A stretch of DNA of 5,757 bases from assembly GCA_009782025.1 (NCBI GenBank), contig WQUQ01000116.1, positions 1 to 5,757 on the forward strand. The letters run 5' to 3'. Position 1 is the stretch's first letter; each line of letters opens with the position of its first letter. Positions 1 through 5,475 of the stretch are shown in pieces. This stretch comes from Desulfobulbus sp. Lineage in GTDB: Bacteria > Pseudomonadota > Gammaproteobacteria > Burkholderiales > Rhodocyclaceae. The position numbers and the translations under genes are program-made. The notes beneath the pieces were generated by a model. It did no database searches. It was given only the letters and a program-made list of their open reading frames with translations, and was not told where the DNA came from.

Positions 1-163
1 TTATTAACCCGGCAATCAAACAGATTGCATTGTTCCCCCCATCCCAACCTTCCCCCGCCAGCGGGGGAAGGGGCTTTGTTCCCTCCCCTGCTTGCGGGGG
101 AGGGCTAGGGTGGGGGCCAACGGCGCAGGAAAGAGTATGGAAATTTGATTGCCGGGTTAATAA
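1..163. repeat. Palindromic intergenic repeat with 20-bp perfect inverted ends (REP/MITE-like)
   Basis: The first 20 bases (TTATTAACCCGGCAATCAAA) are exactly the reverse complement of positions 144-163. Inside these arms, 32-45 and 108-121 pair imperfectly. Two tight GC hairpins follow: CCTTCCCCC at 48-56 with GGGGGAAGG at 63-71, and CCCTCCCC at 81-88 with GGGGAGGG at 97-104. Almost the whole stretch can therefore fold into a branched cruciform. The CCCTCCCC...GGGGAGGG type of core resembles dispersed REP-like intergenic repeats of GC-rich proteobacteria (recognition from memory, not a search). The AT-richer bracketing arms resemble terminal inverted repeats of a non-autonomous element. The element lies 12 bp beyond the bioC stop. 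Its left boundary coincides with the window edge, so neither target-site duplications nor the full arm length can be judged. No credible coding sequence lies in it. Confidence 0.75.
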
Positions 164-169
164 AACCCG
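153..169 (-). terminator. Possible weak terminator hairpin after bioC
   Basis: Read on the minus strand, CGGGTT (169-164) and AACCCG (158-153) form a 6-bp stem with a 5-nt TTATT loop, 6 nt after the bioC stop codon. No clear U-tract follows, so it is weak as a Rho-independent terminator. It overlaps the right arm of the neighbouring inverted repeat, so the local hairpin and the long-range pairing with positions 1-20 would compete. It may act as a 3' end or RNA-stabilising structure instead. Confidence 0.3.
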
Positions 170-175
170 CAACGA

Positions 176-1057
176 TCAGCGCTTGGGCGGCCGCTCGAGG
201 CGGACGATGGCCCGGCCATCGGCCAGTTTGTCGGGGGCCGCCTTCCAGGCGTGGCCGTAGATGACCTCGAAAGTCGCCGGCAGCTTGCCATCCTGGCGCA
301 TGGCTTCGTAAGCGGCCCGCGCCGCCAGCCAGCCTTGCCGGCCGCTCAAGCCGCGCCGGCGCGCCTTCATCGCACAGCTTGAACCGGCGGCGCGCAGTTC
401 GGCGAAGAGGCCGTCCACATCGTCGTAGGTCAGCGTGATGATTTCCATATCCATCACCGGGTCGGCGAAGCCGCAGCCGACCAGCATATCGCCGAGATCG
501 TGCAGGTCGATGAAACGCTGGGTGTGGGCATAACCATCGGCGAAAGCCGCCCGCAGTTCGCGCAGGGTATCCGGCCCCAGCGTCGAGAACATCAGCAAGC
601 CGCCGGTTTCCAGCGCCCGGTGCGCCTCGGCCAGCGCCGGCAGGGGATCGTCCAGCCAATGCAAGAGCAGGTTGGACCACACCAGACCGACCGACCCCGC
701 CGCCAGCGGCAATCGCGTCGCGTCAGCGGCCAGACGCAACGGTTCATTGCGTTTGCCGAGGCCAAGCCAGCGCTGCCAGGCGGACGCGCGCGCCGCCTCG
801 GCGCGCAGCATTGCGGGAACCCGATCGAGGCCGAGCACTACGGCCTCGGGATAACGCGCGCCCAGGCCGGCGAAGCTGCCGCCGCGGCTGCAACCGAGAT
901 CGACGATACGGCCCGGTTGCAGCTTGACGTAATCGAGGCGCTCCTGCATGCGCCGGTCGATTTCACGAGCGAAGAAATCGCCCTGGTCATAGCCGTCGGC
1001 CACCTGGGCGAAGCGCCGGGCGACCTGGCGCCGGTCGACAAATCCGCTGGTGTTCAC
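176..1057 (-). CDS. bioC: Malonyl-[acyl-carrier protein] O-methyltransferase BioC
   Basis: This is a 293-residue SAM-dependent class I methyltransferase. BioC methylates the free carboxyl of malonyl-ACP (or -CoA) so that the cytosolic fatty-acid synthesis cycle can extend it to pimeloyl-ACP methyl ester, the entry step of biotin synthesis. The N-terminal segment with [14 protein letters not shown] (residues 11-24) matches the family's 'R-F-x-x-A-x-x-Y' start. Motif I is [11 protein letters not shown] (51-61), an acidic LD is at 77-78, and WSNLLLHWL is at 127-135. The BioC-typical [13 protein letters not shown] (157-169), LHDLGDMLV (185-193) and [13 protein letters not shown] (259-271) follow. 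The chosen start is GTG at 1057, which overlaps the bioB stop as GTGA and places the conserved N-terminus correctly. Longer forms would run into bioB. It is probably translationally coupled to bioB and ends at 176, just before the palindromic repeat. Motif I reads GCSRG rather than the common GCGTG/GCGPG. Identity is strong from the C-terminal signature; activity is inferred. Confidence 0.93.
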   Translation of the reverse strand: MNTSGFVDRRQVARRFAQVADGYDQGDFFAREIDRRMQERLDYVKLQPGRIVDLGCSRGGSFAGLGARYPEAVVLGLDRVPAMLRAEAARASAWQRWLGLGKRNEPLRLAADATRLPLAAGSVGLVWSNLLLHWLDDPLPALAEAHRALETGGLLMFSTLGPDTLRELRAAFADGYAHTQRFIDLHDLGDMLVGCGFADPVMDMEIITLTYDDVDGLFAELRAAGSSCAMKARRRGLSGRQGWLAARAAYEAMRQDGKLPATFEVIYGHAWKAAPDKLADGRAIVRLERPPKR

Positions 1058-2049
1058 ACGGCTTTGATACCGAGGCGGGCGAACAAGGCGTCGTCGCGCT
1101 CGGTTTCGGCATTGCCGGTGGTCAGCAGGTGGTCGCCGTAGAACATCGAGTTGGCGCCGGCCAGGAAGCACAGCGTCTGCAATTCGTCGCTCATTTCCTG
1201 GCGGCCGGCCGACAGGCGAACCCAGGAAGTCGGCATGGCGATGCGCGCGGCGGCGATGGTGCGCACAAACTCGAACGGATCGAGCCGCGGCGCATTGGCC
1301 AGCGGCGTGCCAGGGATCGGCACCAGATTGTTGATCGGCACCGACTCCGGCGGCTGCGGCAGATTGGCCAGTTGCACGATCAGCGCCGCCCGGTTCTGGC
1401 GCGACTCGCCCATGCCGATGATGCCGCCGGAACAGACGTTGATGCCGGCCTCGCGCACCTGATCCAGCGTATCGAGGCGGTCGTCGTGCGTGTGGCTCTT
1501 GATGACCTGGCCGTAGAATGCCTTGTCGGTGTCGAGATTGTGGTTGTAGTAGTCGAGGCCGGCGTCCTTGAGTTTTTCCGCCTGGCCATCCTTCAACATG
1601 CCCAGCGTCACGCAGGTCTGTAGCCCCAGCGCCTTGACCTCGCGCACCATCGCCAGCACCCGTTCGAGGTCGTTGTCCTTCGGCCCTTTCCAGGCCGCGC
1701 CCATGCAGAAGCGGGAAGCGCCCCTGGCCTTGGCCGCCTGGGCGGCGGCGACCACCTCATCGAGCGGCATCAGACGCTCGCGCTGAAGATCGGTTTCGGC
1801 GCGCGCCGATTGCGAGCAGTAGCTACAATCCTCGGAACAGCCGCCCGTCTTGACCGACAGCAGCGTTGAGCGTTGAATGGCGTTGGCATCGAAATGCTGG
1901 CGATGCACCCCCTGTGCCCGCCACAGCAGATCCATCAACGGCATTTCGTACAAAGCCAGGATTTCGGCAACCGTCCAGCGGCGAGGCGAGGCCGGAAGAG
2001 AAACGACGGGAGCGGCGGCGAAAGAATGAGCGAGAGAATCGGCGTGCAT
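1054..2049 (-). CDS. bioB: Biotin synthase BioB
   Basis: This is a 331-residue radical SAM enzyme that inserts sulfur between C6 and C9 of dethiobiotin, the final step of biotin synthesis, in the cytosol. The CxxxCxxC [4Fe-4S]/SAM motif is [14 protein letters not shown], with C71, C75 and C78. The ligands of the auxiliary [2Fe-2S] cluster, which acts as sulfur donor, are all present by position: C115 (RFCMGAAW), C146 (QTCVTLG), C206 (NVCSGGI) and R278 (WVRLSAGR). They match E. coli C97, C128, C188 and R260 with a constant offset of 18. YYNHNLD (167-173), [14 protein letters not shown] and the C-terminal [18 protein letters not shown] are family hallmarks. The ATG at 2049 is preferred over the upstream in-frame ATG at 2109. 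It has an AAGG ribosome-binding site 6 nt upstream, and the extra 20 residues of the longer form (rich in F, R and P) are not family-like. The 18-residue longer N-terminus than E. coli is alanine-rich and presumably disordered. It is the first gene of a bioB-bioC pair. Confidence 0.97.
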   Translation of the reverse strand: MHADSLAHSFAAAPVVSLPASPRRWTVAEILALYEMPLMDLLWRAQGVHRQHFDANAIQRSTLLSVKTGGCSEDCSYCSQSARAETDLQRERLMPLDEVVAAAQAAKARGASRFCMGAAWKGPKDNDLERVLAMVREVKALGLQTCVTLGMLKDGQAEKLKDAGLDYYNHNLDTDKAFYGQVIKSHTHDDRLDTLDQVREAGINVCSGGIIGMGESRQNRAALIVQLANLPQPPESVPINNLVPIPGTPLANAPRLDPFEFVRTIAAARIAMPTSWVRLSAGRQEMSDELQTLCFLAGANSMFYGDHLLTTGNAETERDDALFARLGIKAV

Positions 2050-2129
2050 GAAAAACCTTGTGTGGCGAGGGAAGTGCAATGGAAAACGAGGAAACCCCCT
2101 CGTCACCATGGCTTATCAAAAGACTGAAA
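2050..2129. promoter_or_regulatory. Divergent bioB / comF-family intergenic region
   Basis: This short, AT-richer stretch separates divergently transcribed bioB and the ComF-family gene, so it should hold both promoters. I cannot point to convincing -35/-10 pairs on either strand. It contains a small dyad: ACGAGG (2086-2091) and CCTCGT (2098-2103), with a 6-nt AAACCC spacer, which is a possible operator. No BirA-type operator (two TTGTNAACC-like halves) or other recognised biotin regulator site is visible. Part of it would become coding if the ComF-family gene began at the ATG at 2079, which has a GAGG Shine-Dalgarno 8 nt upstream. Confidence 0.4.
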
Positions 2130-2861
2130 ATGGCGCCGATTTTACCCCAGGCTCTGACCGCCCCCCTCAAACATCTGCTGCGCCGCAGCCAGCACATCCT
2201 GCTGCCGGGCAGTTGCCTGCTGTGCGGCGCTGACGCGGGTTCCAGCCTGCTCTGCCCGCCCTGTCAAGACGAATTGCCGGCTCCGCCAGCGGCGAGTTGC
2301 CCGCAATGCGCCGAAGCGACCGCGCTCGGCGAACGCTGCGGCGCCTGTCTGCTGGAGCCGCCGCATTTCACGCGCGTGCTGCCGCGCTGGCGCTACGAAT
2401 TTCCCGTCGACCGCCTGATCCAGGCGCTCAAGTACGGTCACCAGACGGCCGTCGCCCGCTGGCTGGGCGCGCAGATGGCCGCCACGCTGCCCGCTGGCGA
2501 GCACGTCATCGTGCCCATGCCGCTGCACCCCGACCGGCTGCGCGAGCGGGGTTTCAACCAGGCGCTGGAAATCGCCCGCAGCCTGGCCCGCCAACGACGC
2601 CTGCCGCTGCTCGCCAACGCGCTGCAACGCCTGCGACCGACCGCGCCGCAAGCCGATCTCGACCAGCGCCAGCGGCAACGCAACGTGCGCGGCGCTTTCG
2701 CCTGCACCACCGATTTCGGCGGCCAATCGGTGATTCTCGTCGACGACGTGCTGACCACCGGCGCCACCGCCAATGAATGCGCCCGCGCGCTCCGCCTGCA
2801 CGGCGCCGGGTCAATCACCGTGGCCGTCGCGGCGCGCGCGCTGAAGCGGCAATCCGCATGA
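2130..2861 (+). CDS. ComF-family (double zinc ribbon) phosphoribosyltransferase-like protein
   Basis: This 243-residue protein has the full ComF/GntX architecture. An N-terminal double zinc ribbon has four CxxC pairs: C29/C32, C42/C45, C57/C60 and C70/C73. A type I phosphoribosyltransferase domain follows. The domain shows VPMPLHPDRLRERGFNQA (128-145), the family's RGFNQ segment, and the PRPP-binding loop VILVDDVLTTGAT (201-213). ComF-family proteins are linked to natural competence (in single-stranded DNA uptake and handling in Gram-positives and some Gram-negatives); in E. coli the homologue GntX is needed to use DNA as a nutrient. No catalysed PRTase reaction is established for the family. 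The start at ATG 2130 is favoured because the codons of the longer form (TCA, CCA, CTT, AGA) are unlike the rest of the gene. However, 2130 lacks a clear Shine-Dalgarno and 2079 has one, giving 260 residues. It is monocistronic and divergent from bioB; no other competence gene is present. The domain call is firm, the start less so. Confidence 0.9.
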   Translation: MAPILPQALTAPLKHLLRRSQHILLPGSCLLCGADAGSSLLCPPCQDELPAPPAASCPQCAEATALGERCGACLLEPPHFTRVLPRWRYEFPVDRLIQALKYGHQTAVARWLGAQMAATLPAGEHVIVPMPLHPDRLRERGFNQALEIARSLARQRRLPLLANALQRLRPTAPQADLDQRQRQRNVRGAFACTTDFGGQSVILVDDVLTTGATANECARALRLHGAGSITVAVAARALKRQSA

Positions 2862-2865
2862 GAGA

Positions 2866-2875
2866 CGGTGCACCG
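2866..2875. other. Perfect 10-bp palindrome after the ComF-family gene
   Basis: CGGTGCACCG is a perfect self-complementary decamer lying 4 nt after the comF-family stop codon. There is no T-run after it, so it is not a standard terminator, and a hairpin would have too small a loop unless the centre opens. A second small dyad, ACGAC (2887-2891) and GTCGT (2896-2900), follows. No Rho-independent terminator is evident between this gene and the tRNA promoter. Confidence 0.25.
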
Positions 2876-2915
2876 GTCAGCCGCAGACGACATGGGTCGT
2901 GGTCGGCGCTTGCTG

Positions 2916-2944
2916 TTGCACCCGTAGCGCTGCCTCGCTATAAT
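2916..2944 (+). promoter_or_regulatory. Sigma-70 type promoter of tRNA-Phe
   Basis: A -35 box TTGCAC (2916-2921) and a perfect -10 box TATAAT (2939-2944) are separated by exactly 17 bp. Transcription should begin near 2951, only a few bases before the mature tRNA 5' end at 2956, so the leader is very short. The sequence after the -10 box (CCGCCTCCC) is GC-rich, as in the discriminators of stringently controlled stable RNA promoters. The stringent-control role is an inference. Confidence 0.85.
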
Positions 2945-2955
2945 CCGCCTCCCTT

Positions 2956-3031
<76 letters not shown>

Positions 3032-3039
3032 CTATTCAG

Positions 3040-3072
3040 CGCCCAACCGTTCCCGGTTGGGCGTTTTCGTTT
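3040..3072 (+). terminator. Intrinsic terminator of tRNA-Phe
   Basis: CGCCCAACC (3040-3048) pairs perfectly with GGTTGGGCG (3055-3063) to give a 9-bp stem (10 bp if G3049-C3054 closes a TTCC tetraloop). It is followed immediately by TTTTCGTTT. It lies 8 nt after the tRNA CCA end, so this is a textbook Rho-independent terminator for the tRNA transcript. Confidence 0.93.
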
Positions 3073-3291
3073 GGGGAATCCGCCCGCCACGCGGGATTCC
3101 GGCCCATTCTGCGGGCGCCGCCGATCACCGGGGTTCCGAACAACCGCATTCGCGCGGATGCGGCAAGGACGGGACTTGCCCTCGCAAAAAGGCAAAGGAT
3201 GCTTTTATCATGAACAGGGTTCGTCAGTATTTCGACGGCAAATTGCGGTAGCATCCGAGGCTTTTGCCTCGGCGATCCGAAGGGAAGTGAA
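3073..3291 (+). promoter_or_regulatory. Structured leader region upstream of the phosphatase-aminotransferase operon
   Basis: This gene-free stretch must contain the promoter of the downstream operon, because the tRNA terminator precedes it. Four local dyads are visible. GGAATCC (3075-3081) pairs with GGATTCC (3094-3100). CCGCATTC (3144-3151) pairs with GCGGATGCGG-side bases 3156-3163, with one G-T wobble. GGCAAG (3162-3167) pairs with CTTGCC (3175-3180). A perfect 7-bp stem, CCGAGGC-TTTT-GCCTCGG, spans 3255-3272. A -10-like TATCAT is at 3206-3211 but no good -35 sits at the right distance. A 13-codon ORF (3210-3251, MNRVRQYFDGKLR) has AAGGA 10 nt upstream and stops 3 nt before the last hairpin. 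None of this matches a riboswitch family I recognise. Confidence 0.4.
3255..3272 (+). other. Perfect 7-bp hairpin just before the phosphatase ribosome-binding site
   Basis: CCGAGGC and GCCTCGG are separated by a TTTT loop. The hairpin ends 8 nt before the AGGGA Shine-Dalgarno (3281-3285) of the TTG-initiated gene. There is no U-tract after the stem, so termination is unlikely. A role in 5' UTR stability or translation control is possible but unproven. Confidence 0.5.
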
Positions 3292-3963
3292 TTGACTGCC
3301 TGGTCCGTGCTGTGCGATTTCGATGGAACCATCTCGACGAGCGATGTCACCGACACCTTGCTGGAAGCCTTCGGCAAGCCCGGCTGGCGGGAGCTTGAGG
3401 ACGACTGGCTGGCGGGGCGCATCGGCTCCCGCGTCTGCATGCAGCGGCAGATCGCCCTGCTCGACGCGGCAAAAGAGGAACTGGACGCGGCCATCGACGC
3501 CATCGGCGTCGATGAGGGCTTCGCCGCCTTCGTCGAGGCCGTCCAGGCGCGCGGCTGGGCCTTGTCCATCGTCAGCGACGGGCTGGATTACGCCATCGGA
3601 CGCATCCTGCGGCGGCATCGTCTGCCGGCGCTGCCGTTCTACGCCAACCGGCTGACGCCGGCCGGCCCGCGCGCCTGGCGGCTCGATTCCCCCTATGCCA
3701 GCGAGACCTGCCGCTCGGCTTCCGGCATGTGCAAGTGCGCCATTCTGCACCGGGCGCGGGCGGCGGGCGGCAAGACGCTGATGATCGGCGACGGGCGTTC
3801 CGATTTCTGCGTCGCCGGCTGCGCCGACTGGGTCTTCGCCAAGGGCGGCCTGGCCGCGCACTGCCTGGAAAAACATCTGCCCCATGTCCCCATTTCCGGG
3901 TTTGCCGAAGCCCTGCGCATGCTGCCTGCGCTGGCCGAGGCCGAACCTTCCCTGACCGTCTGA
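3292..3963 (+). CDS. MtnX-like HAD-IB family phosphatase
   Basis: This 223-residue cytosolic HAD-superfamily hydrolase has all four motifs. Motif I is CDFDGTIS, with nucleophile D9 and acid/base D11. Motif II is SIVSDG (S95), motif III is K148 in GMCKC, and motif IV is GDGRSD (166-171) for Mg2+ binding. The segment between motifs I and II is the helical cap of the IB subclass shared with phosphoserine phosphatase and MtnX. The C-x6-C-K-C arrangement just before motif IV (C140, C147, K148, C149) recalls the Cys-rich stretch in MtnX (2-hydroxy-3-keto-5-methylthiopentenyl-1-phosphate phosphatase). The substrate is not proven, and no mtnA/B/D genes are in the window. The start is TTG at 3292, with AGGGA 6 nt upstream. 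No ATG or GTG lies between the nearest upstream stop and motif I, so the start must be here. The aminotransferase gene follows after 24 bp, suggesting an operon. It could equally be a phosphoserine-phosphatase-like enzyme for another phospho-metabolite. Confidence 0.85.
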   Translation: MTAWSVLCDFDGTISTSDVTDTLLEAFGKPGWRELEDDWLAGRIGSRVCMQRQIALLDAAKEELDAAIDAIGVDEGFAAFVEAVQARGWALSIVSDGLDYAIGRILRRHRLPALPFYANRLTPAGPRAWRLDSPYASETCRSASGMCKCAILHRARAAGGKTLMIGDGRSDFCVAGCADWVFAKGGLAAHCLEKHLPHVPISGFAEALRMLPALAEAEPSLTV

Positions 3964-3987
3964 ACCCTCCCTGGAGCACCCCCGCGC

Positions 3988-5367
3988 ATGGATGAAGCTG
4001 CCCTGCTGGCCGACGAGGCCCGCTATTGTTCGTTTGGCGATACCGTTCATTATTCCGATCCCAAGATTTTCACCCGCTGCGCAGGCAGCTATCTGTACGA
4101 CGGGCAGGACACGCCCTTCCTCGATTTGCAGATGTGGTATTCGGCCGTCAATTTCGGCTATGCCAACCCCCGGCTGGACGCGGTGCTCAAGCGCCAGATC
4201 GACACCTTGCCGCAGGTGGCGAGCCAATACCTGCACCCGACCAAGATCGAACTGGCGAAAATCATCGCGCAGGACGCGAAGAAGAAATGGGGCCATGACG
4301 GGCGCATTCATTTCAACGTCGGCGGCTCGCAGTCCATCGACGATTCGCTGAAACTGGTGCGCAACGCCAAGCACGGCAAGGGCCTGATGTTCGCCTTCGA
4401 GGGCGGCTACCACGGCCGCACGCTGGGCGCTTCCGCCATCACGTCGAGCTACCGCTATCGCCGCCGCTACGGGCATTTCGGGGATCGCGCCCATTTCATC
4501 CCCTTCCCGTACCACTTTCGTGGCCAACATGTGGCAAATAAGGGAATGAGCAAGGAAGAATACGGCGAGCAGTGCGTGCAGTATTTCGAGCGCCTGTTCG
4601 ATTCGGAATACAACGGCGTCTGGGACCCGAAGGCCGGGCAGTCGGAATACGCCGCCTTTTATGTCGAGCCGATACAGGGCACCGGCGGCTATGTCATTCC
4701 GCCGGCCAATTTTTTCAAGGGCCTGAAGCGCGTGCTCGACAAGTACGGCATCCTGCTGGTGGTCGATGAAATCCAGATGGGATTTTTCCGCACCGGCAAG
4801 CTGTGGTCCATCGAGCATTTCGGCGTCACGCCGGACGTGCTGGTGTTCGGCAAGGCGCTGACCAACGGCCTGAATCCGCTGGCCGGCCTGTGGGCGCGCG
4901 AGGAACTCATCAATCCGCAGGTGTTCCCGCCCGGCTCGACGCACTCGACCTTTGCCTCCAACCCGCTGGGCACGGCGGTGGGGCTGGAAACGATGCGCAT
5001 GCTGGCCGAGACGGATTACGAGGCGATGGTCATGAAAAAGGGCGAGATTTTTCTCGCTGGCTTGCGTGGCCTGCAAAAGCGCCACCCGGAAATCGGCGAT
5101 GTCGACGGCCTGGGCCTCGCGCTGCGCGCCGAAATCTGCCAGGCCGACGGCTTCACGCCCAACAAGCCCCTGCTCGACAAGATGGTGGACATCGGCCTGG
5201 CCGGCGGCCTCACGCACAAGGGCAAGCGCATGGGCCTGGTGCTGGATGTCGGCGGCTACCACAAGAACGTCATCACCTTCGCGCCGTCGCTGCACATCGA
5301 GACGGAGGAAATCGAACTGGCGATGGTGCTGCTGGATCAGCTATTCACGCGGGCCAAGCGGGGGTGA
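3988..5367 (+). CDS. Class III PLP-dependent aminotransferase (aspartate aminotransferase family fold), substrate unknown
   Basis: This 459-residue fold-type I, class III (omega-amino-type) aminotransferase would move an amino group between an amine or omega-amino acid and an oxo-acid, using PLP. The PLP-phosphate loop region is VGGSQS (111-116). The ring-stacking aromatic is in GGYHGRTLGA (139-148) and the conserved Glu is E227 in YVEPIQGTGGYVIPP. D260, which contacts the pyridine nitrogen, lies in LLVVDEIQMGFFRTG. The Schiff-base lysine is K289 in VFGKALTNGLNP. The partner-subunit phosphate contact is in THSTFASNPLG (T321). Length is normal for the class. ATG at 3988 has a GGAG 11 nt upstream; a second ATG at 3992 is out of frame. 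The C-terminal half carries GDVDGLGLALRAEI, where class III enzymes usually have an Arg before GLG. It is likely co-transcribed with the phosphatase gene 24 bp upstream and is convergent to the hydrolase. Relatives include GABA, diaminobutyrate, lysine and acetylornithine aminotransferases, and the phospho-lyases of the same class. I cannot choose among them. Confidence 0.9.
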   Translation: MDEAALLADEARYCSFGDTVHYSDPKIFTRCAGSYLYDGQDTPFLDLQMWYSAVNFGYANPRLDAVLKRQIDTLPQVASQYLHPTKIELAKIIAQDAKKKWGHDGRIHFNVGGSQSIDDSLKLVRNAKHGKGLMFAFEGGYHGRTLGASAITSSYRYRRRYGHFGDRAHFIPFPYHFRGQHVANKGMSKEEYGEQCVQYFERLFDSEYNGVWDPKAGQSEYAAFYVEPIQGTGGYVIPPANFFKGLKRVLDKYGILLVVDEIQMGFFRTGKLWSIEHFGVTPDVLVFGKALTNGLNPLAGLWAREELINPQVFPPGSTHSTFASNPLGTAVGLETMRMLAETDYEAMVMKKGEIFLAGLRGLQKRHPEIGDVDGLGLALRAEICQADGFTPNKPLLDKMVDIGLAGGLTHKGKRMGLVLDVGGYHKNVITFAPSLHIETEEIELAMVLLDQLFTRAKRG

Positions 5368-5390
5368 TTCGATTTTTACTCCAACGCAAC

Positions 5391-5435
5391 AATGACGACA
5401 CCCATCGTCATTCCGCGACGGAGCGCGCAATGACG
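5391..5435. repeat. Three-part AATGACG/CGTCATT palindrome between convergent genes
   Basis: AATGACGA (5391-5398) pairs perfectly with TCGTCATT (5405-5412) across a 6-nt loop. The same CGTCATT (5406-5412) can instead pair with a second AATGACG (5429-5435), extended inward by CGCG (5414-5417) with CGCG (5424-5427). The two hairpins are mutually exclusive. CGTCATTCC-type palindromes are common dispersed intergenic elements in proteobacteria (from memory, not a search). Neither form is followed closely by a U-tract on either strand; a TTTTT lies at 5450-5454. It may still serve as a bidirectional 3'-end structure for the convergent aminotransferase and hydrolase genes. Confidence 0.6.
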
Positions 5436-5475
5436 GGTTCCAAGGGTGGTTTTTCCGCAATTGCCGCGCATGCCA

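Noticed and set aside
30..260. A 76-codon plus-strand open frame across the repeat
   Set aside because: It consists of translated GC palindrome and antisense bioC sequence, with no ribosome-binding site or domain.
105..680. A 191-codon minus-strand frame overlapping bioC
   Set aside because: It is an out-of-frame shadow of bioC with low-complexity Arg/Ala/Gly composition. The bioC frame carries all the family motifs.
2050..2129. A BirA-type biotin operator in front of bioB
   Set aside because: No pair of TTGTNAACC-like half-sites with the usual spacing can be read on either strand. The small dyad present has a different sequence.
2142..2801. A 219-codon minus-strand frame opposite the ComF-family gene
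   Set aside because: It is the antisense of a gene with clear zinc-ribbon and PRPP motifs, and shows no domain or start signals of its own.
3101..3291. A SAM or SAH riboswitch upstream of the MtnX-like gene
   Set aside because: It was considered because of the methionine-salvage link, but I find no conserved core of the riboswitch classes I know. Only generic hairpins are visible.
3208..5295. A 695-codon minus-strand open frame running antisense to the phosphatase and aminotransferase genes
   Set aside because: Its translation lacks any recognisable domain and is rich in A, R, G, Q and H, as expected for the antisense frame of GC-rich codons. Both plus-strand genes have intact catalytic motifs, ribosome-binding sites and family-length products.
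5368..5390. The ATTTTT run after the aminotransferase stop as a terminator
   Set aside because: No stable stem precedes the T-run, so it does not qualify as a Rho-independent terminator.
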